Assembly: GCF_040649515.1 (NCBI RefSeq)
Contig: NZ_JBEZFP010000205.1
Location: 1 to 12,247 of the forward strand
From: Yinghuangia elevatio
GTDB lineage: Bacteria > Actinomycetota > Actinomycetes > Streptomycetales > Streptomycetaceae
Reading direction: 5' to 3'
DNA: 12,247 nucleotides
Shown here piece by piece: positions 6,955 to 12,247 of this stretch (position 1 is its first letter; each line of letters begins with the position of its first letter). Under the pieces are notes generated by a model, which did not search any database, was not told the origin of the DNA, and was given only the letters and a program-made list of their open reading frames with translations. The position numbers were made by a program, and so were the translations under genes.

Positions 6955-7185
6955 ATGCTGTCGATCGCGGGCTGGTGGGCCATTCCGACGGTGGCGTTGC
7001 TCGGCATCGTGTTGTGGACCTCATGGCGCGGACGCACCCGCGGACCGCAGGACATGCAGGATTCCGTCGCCCACTACGAGCGCTTCCAGGCCGTGCTGAC
7101 GCGCGTCGTCGAGGGCGATTCCCGATCCCCGGCCGACCCGAACGCCGACGAGCCCCGCGCTGCCGGGCGCCGCGACGTGCCGTAG
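6955..7185 (+). CDS. Small single-pass membrane protein, hypothetical
   Basis: This is a 76-residue protein. ATG 6955 follows CGGGGGTG; a TTG at 6931 would add eight residues without support. Residues about 5-24 (GWWAIPTVALLGIVLWTSW) form one Trp-bracketed transmembrane helix. It is followed at once by RGRTRG, so the C-terminal part should face the cytosol. The remainder (QDSVAHYERFQAVLTRVVEG, 35-54) looks helical and amphipathic, then a charged disordered tail. The stop is ten bases before the PDZ-Lon protease start, so translation is probably coupled. Similar short proteins with WxSWRGR-like motifs sit at this place in streptomycetes (from memory). No function is known; an adaptor or substrate of the protease is an inference from position. 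Confidence 0.78.
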   Translation: MLSIAGWWAIPTVALLGIVLWTSWRGRTRGPQDMQDSVAHYERFQAVLTRVVEGDSRSPADPNADEPRAAGRRDVP

Positions 7186-7188
7186 TGT
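7183..7188 (+). promoter_or_regulatory. Possible -10 box for a leaderless protease transcript
   Basis: TAGTGT, which includes the stop codon of the small membrane-protein gene, fits the TANNNT -10 pattern and would start RNA at or next to ATG 7196. The protease gene has no visible Shine-Dalgarno sequence, as expected for a leaderless mRNA. The matching -35 (CTGCCG, 7160-7165) is weak, and coupling to the upstream gene is an equal alternative. Confidence 0.3.
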
Positions 7189-7195
7189 CGCGCTC

Positions 7196-8248
7196 ATGTC
7201 GCGTCGTACCGCCACCCTGGTCGTCTCCGGCCTGATGTTCATAGCCCTGGCTATTGCGGCCATGTTCACGTCGGTGCCGTACGGGGAGCTGACCCCGGGC
7301 CCGACCGTCAACACGCTCGGCGACTACCGGGGCAAGCCGGTGATCGAAGTCGAGGACGCGCAGACGTACCCGACCTCGGGGCACCTCAACATGACGACCG
7401 TCTCGGTCACCAGCAAGGGCTACGACATGCCCCTGCTCGGCGCGTTCGTCGGCTGGGTGAAGGACGACGCCGACGTCGTCAAGAAGAGCAGCCTCTACCC
7501 GGACGACAAGACCGAGAAGCAGGTCGAGCAGGAGAACGCCGAGGAGTTCACGTCCTCGCAGGAGCACGCGAAGGTCGCGGCGTTCGAGAAGCTCGGCATC
7601 CCGGTCGACAAGCAGGTCGTCATCGCCAAGGTCAGCAAGGACATGCCGGCCACGGGGCAGCTGCACGCGGGCGACATCATCCTGTCGGTCGACGGCACCC
7701 CGGTCCGCGTCGAGGACGAGGTCGGCGCCGCGATCACCCGGCACAAGCCGGGCGAGACCGTCGAGTTCGTGGTCGACCCGGCCGACGCGCGCGGTACGCA
7801 GCGCACCGTCACGCTGACCACCGTCGCCGCCGAGGACGACGGCCGCTCGGTCGTCGGCATCACCCCCGGCGTCCTGCCCAAGTTCCCCTTCAAGGTGACC
7901 ATCCACCTGGAGGACGTGGGCGGCCCCAGCGCGGGCCTGATGTTCGCGCTCGGCATCATCGACACGCTCAGCCCCGGCGACCTGACCGGCGGCAAGTTCG
8001 TGGCGGGCACCGGGACGATAGACGACAAGGGCAGCGTCGGACCCATCGGCGGCGTCACGATGAAGACCATCGCGGCGAAGCGGGCGGGCGCCAAGTACTT
8101 CCTGACGCCGAAGGGCAACTGCGCCGAGGCGGCCAAGGACAAGCCGAGCGGCCTCACGCTCGTGCAGGTCGACACGCTCGACGACGCGATGGCCGCCCTC
8201 GGCGTCATCAGCACCGGACAGGGCACCCTGACCGAGTGTCAGAAGTAG
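7196..8248 (+). CDS. Membrane-anchored PDZ-Lon protease (YlbL/DdcP family)
   Basis: This is a 350-residue serine protease. An N-terminal helix (about 7-26) anchors it, with the rest outside the membrane. A conserved early block (VPYGELTPGPTVNTLG, 27-42) is followed by a PDZ domain at about 138-208 containing GQLHAGDIILSVDGTPV (154-170). The C-terminal Lon-type domain has the catalytic dyad: Ser245 in VGGPSAGLMFALG and Lys290 in GPIGGVTMKTIAAKRAGA. The ATPase part of Lon is absent, as is usual for this family. B. subtilis YlbL (DdcP) helps clear the SOS division inhibitor YneA; the M. tuberculosis counterpart is probably Rv3194c. ATG 7196 starts the expected protein although no Shine-Dalgarno is visible. 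It lies 10 bp after the small membrane-protein gene and converges on the PPA1309 gene with 12 bp between stops. Both catalytic residues are intact, so it should be active. Confidence 0.93.
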   Translation: MSRRTATLVVSGLMFIALAIAAMFTSVPYGELTPGPTVNTLGDYRGKPVIEVEDAQTYPTSGHLNMTTVSVTSKGYDMPLLGAFVGWVKDDADVVKKSSLYPDDKTEKQVEQENAEEFTSSQEHAKVAAFEKLGIPVDKQVVIAKVSKDMPATGQLHAGDIILSVDGTPVRVEDEVGAAITRHKPGETVEFVVDPADARGTQRTVTLTTVAAEDDGRSVVGITPGVLPKFPFKVTIHLEDVGGPSAGLMFALGIIDTLSPGDLTGGKFVAGTGTIDDKGSVGPIGGVTMKTIAAKRAGAKYFLTPKGNCAEAAKDKPSGLTLVQVDTLDDAMAALGVISTGQGTLTECQK

Positions 8249-8249
8249 C

Positions 8250-8262
8250 AGCCGTCACGGCT
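8250..8262. terminator. Short hairpin in the convergent gap
   Basis: AGCCG (8250-8254), a TCA loop and CGGCT (8258-8262) form a five-pair stem that spans the 12-bp gap between two convergent stop codons and overlaps the PPA1309 stop. It has no U-tract. It may weakly terminate or pause both transcripts, but it is short enough to be chance. Confidence 0.3.
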
Positions 8263-8785
8263 ACGCGAACGTCGCGCGCAGCGCCTCGGCCAGCCCGGGG
8301 ACGAGATCCGCGCCGGACAGCACTTCCAGGTCGGAGTCCTTCTCGCGCAGCCGCAGCACGGATTCGCGCGTACCGTCGCGCAGTACGCCGACCGCGATCC
8401 GCACCTCCTGGCGGTCCGGCCGTTCGGCGACCCACGCGGCGATCTCCTCGTCGGTCCCGGTGGTCGGCATCTCGGCCTCCGCGGCGGGCGGCAGCATGAG
8501 GCGTTCGAGCACGATCGCGCAGCCGAGCACCGGGTCGGGCCAGGCGATCCCGGCGAGGAAGTCGTCGATCGGCGTCTCGTTCGGGATCTCGTCCTGCTCG
8601 ATCGGGGTGAGCGCGGTGGCCGCCCCCTCCTCGGCGGCGAGCCCGAGCTCCTTGGCCAGCTGTGGCTCGGATCGCACCAGAGCGGCGGTGTCGACGAGCG
8701 CGTACAGTCGGGCGGGCTGGTCCCACCCGAACGCCGCGACGTGGCGTTCGATCTCCACGACGGCCTGGGTCAGTGCAACGGTCAT
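8261..8785 (-). CDS. PPA1309-family protein, function unknown
   Basis: This is a 174-residue protein from ATG 8785. It begins MTVALTQAVVEIERHVAAFG, typical of this actinobacterial family. Internal marks are WDQPARLYALVDTAALV (about 21-37), LTPIEQDEIP (about 60-69), and a hydrophobic stretch WPDPVLGCAIVLERLMLP (about 81-98). The C-terminal half (AAWVAERPDRQEVRIAVGVL, then RDGTRESVLRLR) matches conserved family blocks. No catalytic motif, signal peptide or membrane helix is visible, so it is probably a soluble cytosolic protein. The ribosome site is weak (GGGATGATGGGGG before the start). The same frame stays open far upstream against the UPF0182 gene, but only this part has family similarity. 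It diverges from UPF0182 and converges with the protease gene, a conserved neighbourhood in actinomycetes (from memory). Confidence 0.87.
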   Translation of the reverse strand: MTVALTQAVVEIERHVAAFGWDQPARLYALVDTAALVRSEPQLAKELGLAAEEGAATALTPIEQDEIPNETPIDDFLAGIAWPDPVLGCAIVLERLMLPPAAEAEMPTTGTDEEIAAWVAERPDRQEVRIAVGVLRDGTRESVLRLREKDSDLEVLSGADLVPGLAEALRATFA

Positions 8786-8926
8786 GCCCCCATCATCCCG
8801 GTACGGCGCACCGCCTCGTCCCCCGGACACTTCCGCCGTGTCGGTGGGGAACCATGGCCGGGCTCGGTAAGTTGACGAGTCGAGCGCCGACCGGGCGCAA
8901 CCAGGTAATGATCGAGGTGCGCACCC
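8786..8926. promoter_or_regulatory. Divergent intergenic region before UPF0182
   Basis: This 141-bp region lies between divergent genes and should hold both promoters. A good -35-like TTGACG is at 8872-8877 on the plus strand, but no TANNNT box lies 16-19 bases after it. The short AT-rich TAATGAT at 8906-8912 is too far downstream to pair with it. GAGGTG at 8914-8919 is the ribosome site for the UPF0182 TTG start. Confidence 0.4.
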
Positions 8927-11900
8927 TTGGTTTTTCAGATGCCCGAACGCGGCGACCCCGGAGGTCGCCGCATCAGATTGGGAGCCCCGTCCCGCCGTCT
9001 GCGAACACTCCTGCTGACGCTCGCCATCATCGTGGTGGTCGGCGTCGCCTGGGTGCTCTTCGCCAACTTCTGGACTGAATGGCTCTGGTACAAGTCGGTC
9101 GGCTACGGCAACGTCTTCACGACGCGCCTGTGGACGCGACTCGGACTGTTCCTGGTCTTCGGCCTGCTCATGGCGGCCGCGGTCGGCCTCAACATGTACT
9201 TCGCCTATCGGCTGAGGCCCGCGTTCCGCGGCATGTCGATGGAGCAGCAAAGCCTGGACCGCTACCGGTCGGCCCTCGCGCCGTTCCGCGTGTGGGTCCT
9301 GATCGGCCTGTCGCTGATCGTCGGCGTCATCGCCGGGACCTCCGCCTCCGGGCACTGGGGCACCTGGCTCCAGTTCGTCAACGGAGTGTCCTTCGGGGTC
9401 GAGGACCCGCAGTTCCACAAGGACGTCTCGTTCTTCGCGTTCGACCTGCCGTTCTACCGGTTCCTGGTCAACTTCGGGTTCGTCGCGGTCGTGGTCGGCC
9501 TCGTCGTCGCGGTGCTGACGCACTACCTGTACGGCGGCCTCCGCGTACAGAGCCCGGGCGCCCGGGCGACCCCCGCCGCACAGGCCCACATCTCGCTGCT
9601 GCTGGGCCTCTTCGTGCTGCTGAAGGCCGTCGCCTACTGGCTCGACCGGTACTCGCTGGCGGTGTCCTCGGGCGACTTCAAGTCCGCCTCGCAGTTCACC
9701 GGCCTCCGCTACACGGACGCGAACGCGGTGCTGCCCGCGAAAACGATCCTGTTCATCGTCGCGCTCATCTGCGCCGTGCTGTTCTTCGTCAACGTGTTCC
9801 GCCGCACCTGGGCGCTGCCGATCATCGGCTTCGGCCTCATGGTGCTGTCCGCGGTGCTCATCGGCGGCCTGTACCCGTTCATCGTCGAGCGCTTCCAGGT
9901 CAAGCCGAACGCGCAGTCGAAGGAAGCCAAGTACATCGAACGCAACATCCAGGCGACGCGCGAGGCGTACGGAATAGCGGACGTGCAGGCGGAGGGCTAC
10001 GCAGGCTCCGTCGACACGCGCGCAGGCCTGCTCGACGAGGCCACCGGCGCGGCCAGCATCCGCCTGCTCGACCCGAACATCGTGGGCCCGACGTTCCAGC
10101 AGCTCCAGCAGCTGAAGCAGTTCTACGGCTTCAGCCGCACGCTCGACGTCGACCGCTACGCGATCAACGGCAAGACGCAGGACACCGTGATCGCGCTGCG
10201 CGAGCTGAACCCGAACGGCGGCCAGACCCGCAACTGGGTCAACGACCACACCAAGTACACCCACGGCTACGGCGTCGTCGCGGCCGACGGCAACCGGGTG
10301 ACGGTCGAGGGCAAGCCCGAGTTCATCGTCTCGGACATCACCGCGGACGGCGCACAGGGCCCGCTCGGCCAGTACGAGCAGCGCATCTACTTCGGCGAGA
10401 AGACGACGGAGTACTCCATCGTCGGCGCGCCGAGCGGCGCCACGCCGACCGAGATCGACTACCCGGACGAGAAGCTGCCGGGCGGTCAGGCGACGTACAC
10501 CTACAAGGGCGACGGCGGCGTGCCGATCGGGTCGACGTTCAACAAGCTGCTGTACGCGACCAAGTTCGCGGACGGCAACATCCTGTTGTCCGACTCGATC
10601 AACGACAAGTCGAAGATCCTGTACAACCGCACGCCGAAGGAGCGGGTCGAGGCGGTCGCGCCGTGGCTCACCATCGACGGCGACCCGTACCCGGCCGTGG
10701 TGGACGGGCGCATCCTGTGGATCGTGGACGCGTACACGACGTCGAACGGCTACCCGTACTCGACGCGCACCACGCTGGGCGACGCGACCACCGACTCGGC
10801 GGTCCGTGCCGACGAGCGGCGCGGCGCGGTCGGCAACACCGGCAACGTCAACTACATCCGCAACTCGGTCAAGGCCACCGTCGACGCCTACTCCGGCAAG
10901 GTGACCCTGTACCAGTGGGACGACAAGGACCCCGTCCTCAAGACGTGGATGAAGGCGTTCCCCGGCACGGTCAAGAAGGCGTCGGCGATCTCGGACGGCC
11001 TGATGCAGCACCTGCGCTACCCGCAGGACCTGTTCAAGGTGCAGCGCGAGATGCTGACCCGCTACCACGTGACCGACCCGCGCACGTTCTTCAACGGCTC
11101 CGACGTGTGGAAGGTCCCGCAGGACCCCACGAGCGCGAAGCAGGTGGGCGGCGAGCAACCGCCGTACTACCTGTCGATGAAGATGCCGCCGGCGCAGGGA
11201 CAGCCCGCGGAGACGGCGCAGTCCTTCAGACTGACGAGCGCATTCGTGCCCAATCAGCGGCAGAACATGGCGGCATTCCTCGCCGTGAACGCCCAACCAG
11301 GGCCGGATTACGGCAAGTTCAGACTTCTGACCTTGCCGTCGACAACCGCCATCAACGGGCCTGAACAGATGCAGAACGTGTTCACGTCCAATACGGAAGT
11401 CGGCAAGGTCCTCAACGTCTTGCAGCTGACCAACTCGCAAGTCGTGTACGGCAACCTGCTGAGCCTTCCGGTGGGCGGAGGCATGCTCTACGTCGAACCG
11501 GTGTACGTGAGAGCCGCGGCGGCGAACTCGTACCCGCTGCTCCAGAAGGTGCTGGCGTCGTACGGCAACAAGATCGCCTTCGAGAACACCCTCGAACAGG
11601 CGCTGGCGGTGCTGTTTGCCGGTGCGCCACCGTCGGTGACTCCTGACGATCCCAACGCCCCGGCGCCGCCGGGCGGCACCACACCGCCGAGTACGGGTAC
11701 GCCCGCCCCGGGCACGCCGACACCCGGTGCCTCCACCCCGCCGCCGGGCCAGAGCCCGTCGGTCAAGGCCGCCCTCGACGACGCCCAGAAGGCGATCCAG
11801 AAGGCGGACGCGGCACTGAAGGCCGGCGACTTCGCCCTGTACGGCCAGGCGCAGCAGGAGCTTTCCGCGGCGATCAACCGGGCCATCGCGGCGGAACAGG

Positions 11901-11974
11901 CGGCCACGGCCGCACCGCCAGCCGCGGGGGCGTCGCCACCGGCCACCGGAGCGTCACCACCGCCGAGCCCATAG
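8927..11974 (+). CDS. UPF0182-family large membrane protein
   Basis: This is a 1015-residue protein. TTG 8927 is preferred because GAGGTG (8914-8919) lies seven bases upstream; the ATG at 8939 has no suitably placed site, and S. coelicolor relatives (from memory) begin with a similar -FQMP- sequence. Seven hydrophobic helices are visible at about 27-48, 70-95, 121-140, 178-200, 220-238, 271-291 and 297-319. A long soluble region (about 320-930) follows, probably extracytoplasmic. Family blocks include FWTEWLWYKSVGY (48-60), MSMEQQSLDRYR (103-114), SFFAFDLPFYRFL (168-180), KAVAYWLDRYSLA (233-245) and TGLRYTDANAVLPAKTI (258-274). The C-terminus has a Pro/Thr/Gly-rich linker, one charged helix (AALDDAQKAIQKADAALKAG) and a Ala/Pro tail. 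Length matches mycobacterial Rv3193c (about 990). Function is unknown. Codons of about 11220-11510 differ sharply from the rest of the gene (see findings). Confidence 0.95.
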   Translation: MVFQMPERGDPGGRRIRLGAPSRRLRTLLLTLAIIVVVGVAWVLFANFWTEWLWYKSVGYGNVFTTRLWTRLGLFLVFGLLMAAAVGLNMYFAYRLRPAFRGMSMEQQSLDRYRSALAPFRVWVLIGLSLIVGVIAGTSASGHWGTWLQFVNGVSFGVEDPQFHKDVSFFAFDLPFYRFLVNFGFVAVVVGLVVAVLTHYLYGGLRVQSPGARATPAAQAHISLLLGLFVLLKAVAYWLDRYSLAVSSGDFKSASQFTGLRYTDANAVLPAKTILFIVALICAVLFFVNVFRRTWALPIIGFGLMVLSAVLIGGLYPFIVERFQVKPNAQSKEAKYIERNIQATREAYGIADVQAEGYAGSVDTRAGLLDEATGAASIRLLDPNIVGPTFQQLQQLKQFYGFSRTLDVDRYAINGKTQDTVIALRELNPNGGQTRNWVNDHTKYTHGYGVVAADGNRVTVEGKPEFIVSDITADGAQGPLGQYEQRIYFGEKTTEYSIVGAPSGATPTEIDYPDEKLPGGQATYTYKGDGGVPIGSTFNKLLYATKFADGNILLSDSINDKSKILYNRTPKERVEAVAPWLTIDGDPYPAVVDGRILWIVDAYTTSNGYPYSTRTTLGDATTDSAVRADERRGAVGNTGNVNYIRNSVKATVDAYSGKVTLYQWDDKDPVLKTWMKAFPGTVKKASAISDGLMQHLRYPQDLFKVQREMLTRYHVTDPRTFFNGSDVWKVPQDPTSAKQVGGEQPPYYLSMKMPPAQGQPAETAQSFRLTSAFVPNQRQNMAAFLAVNAQPGPDYGKFRLLTLPSTTAINGPEQMQNVFTSNTEVGKVLNVLQLTNSQVVYGNLLSLPVGGGMLYVEPVYVRAAAANSYPLLQKVLASYGNKIAFENTLEQALAVLFAGAPPSVTPDDPNAPAPPGGTTPPSTGTPAPGTPTPGASTPPPGQSPSVKAALDDAQKAIQKADAALKAGDFALYGQAQQELSAAINRAIAAEQAATAAPPAAGASPPATGASPPPSP

Positions 11975-12014
11975 CGGCACCGGTACCAGCACAAGCACAA
12001 CAGCAGTGCGCCTG

Positions 12015-12067
12015 ACCGGGTTGTCCTGGCTCTCCCGCCCCGCGCGGAAGGGCCGGGGCAACCCGGT
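12015..12067 (+). terminator. Probable terminator of the UPF0182 gene
   Basis: ACCGGGTTG (12015-12023) is a perfect reverse complement of CAACCCGGT (12059-12067). Between them CCC-GCCC can pair with GGGC-GGG around a short loop containing GCGCGGAA, leaving a large internal bulge on the left side. It lies 40 bp after the UPF0182 stop and ahead of the tRNA promoter, and is followed by a short GTTT rather than a real U-tract. Confidence 0.45.
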
Positions 12068-12131
12068 TGGCGTTTCCCGAGGCCGCCGACGGGGTCCGGC
12101 GGGGGCCGGGCAACTCGTTTGGCGTTCTCCC
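12051..12131 (+). repeat. 28-bp imperfect direct repeat upstream of the tRNA
   Basis: Copy A spans 12051-12078 and copy B spans 12104-12131. Both read GGCCGGG(G)CAAC-CG-TTGGCGTT-CCC with one single-base indel each way and few substitutions, offset by about 53 bp. Copy B supplies the TTGGCG used as the -35 of the tRNA promoter candidate. Copy A has an identical TTGGCG but no -10 box downstream. Confidence 0.6.
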
Positions 12132-12148
12132 TCCCCATCGCGTAAGGT
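12119..12148 (+). promoter_or_regulatory. Probable promoter of the tRNA locus
   Basis: TTGGCG (12119-12124) and TAAGGT (12143-12148) are separated by 18 bases and fit a vegetative actinobacterial promoter. Transcription would start near 12155, giving a leader of about seven bases before the tRNA 5' end at 12162. The presence of a promoter argues that the tRNA 5' half sits at a genuine tRNA locus. Confidence 0.5.
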
Positions 12149-12161
12149 AAAGCCATACCGA

Positions 12162-12199
12162 CGCGGGGTGGAGCAGCTCGGTAGCTCGCTGGGCTCATA
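12162..12199 (+). tRNA. 5' half of initiator tRNA-Met (CAT), broken after the anticodon
   Basis: These 38 bases match the 5' half of the streptomycete initiator tRNA as I remember it. The acceptor strand CGCGGGG (12162-12168) is followed by a D-arm GAGC-AGCTCGGTA-GCTC. The anticodon strand CTGGG (12189-12193) has the three G of initiators, and the loop is CTCATA with anticodon CAT at 12196-12198. The match then stops. Position 38 is C instead of A, and the expected CCCAG strand, variable loop, T-arm and acceptor 3' strand are missing from the remaining 48 bases. The gene as seen cannot make a tRNA unless the 3' half lies further downstream behind an intron or insertion. Confidence 0.78.
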
Positions 12200-12247
12200 C
12201 CGGCAGTTGCCCGACACGGAGCTGCTGGTCTTCAAGACGCTTCAGTC
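12200..12247 (+). other. Non-tRNA sequence fused to the tRNA half; coding-like fragment
   Basis: After the break the plus-strand frame beginning TAC (12198) and CGG (12201) is open to the window edge. It translates as YRQLPDTELLVFKTLQ, with 14 of 15 codons from 12201 ending in G or C. The same frame is open back through the tRNA half to a GTG at 12168, giving MEQLGSSLGS ahead of it. This coding bias looks real, but 48 bases are too few to assign a protein. The minus strand can also be read as a protein end with a TGA at the junction, but with poorer codon bias. Confidence 0.35.

Noticed and set aside
8872..8912. TTGACG plus TAATGAT as a UPF0182 promoter
   Set aside because: The two elements are 28 bases apart, too far for a sigma-70-type promoter.
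8786..11440. Very long minus-strand open frame antisense to UPF0182, continuous with PPA1309
   Set aside because: It mirrors the GC-rich codons of UPF0182, is rich in Arg/Val/Asp/His low-complexity sequence and shows no family motif. Only 8261-8785 is recognisable as a protein.
11954..12235. Minus-strand 93-codon frame across the tRNA region
   Set aside because: It overlaps the tRNA half, its promoter and the terminator, lacks family similarity and has uneven codon bias.

Overview
The window is very GC-rich, with codons ending almost always in G or C. It uses GTG and TTG starts and strong GGAGG-type ribosome binding sites. The gene families (a Zincin_2/DUF2342 metalloprotease-like protein, PPA1309 family, UPF0182, a YlbL-type PDZ-Lon protease, AIM24) and an initiator tRNA sequence of Streptomyces type point to a Streptomyces-like actinomycete. 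The content is mostly conserved chromosomal backbone. The window opens inside a gene and ends inside a disrupted tRNA locus.

Positions 1-2407 (+) hold three tandem AIM24-family genes in a tight operon. The first is cut by the window edge and carries a Met-Pro-Gly-Gln repeat tail ahead of its AIM24 domain. Positions 2431-2515 hold short GC repeats and a very strong hairpin that probably stops transcription from both sides. Positions 2539-4789 (-) hold a Zincin_2 protein, whose zinc motif lacks its first histidine, followed by a NUDIX hydrolase. Position 4790-5044 is the divergent control region.

Positions 5045-8248 (+) encode an atypical SDR/epimerase-like protein with a C-terminal membrane anchor, MoaE, a 76-residue single-pass membrane protein, and a membrane-anchored PDZ-Lon protease (YlbL/DdcP type). 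A PPA1309-family gene (8261-8785, -) converges on the protease gene. The large seven-helix UPF0182 membrane protein (8927-11974, +) follows.

Zincin_2, PDZ-Lon and UPF0182 also lie together in mycobacteria (Rv3195, Rv3194c, Rv3193c, from memory). This suggests an old actinobacterial cell-envelope or protein-quality module, although no shared function can be proven here.

From 11975 to the end there is a terminator-like hairpin, a 28-bp imperfect direct repeat, a plausible tRNA promoter, and the 5' half of an initiator tRNA. The tRNA match stops abruptly just after the anticodon and is replaced by unrelated, coding-looking sequence. This junction (insertion, intron, rearrangement or assembly chimera) is the most unusual thing in the window. 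A second unexpected signal is a roughly 280-bp patch of foreign-looking codon usage inside the UPF0182 gene.
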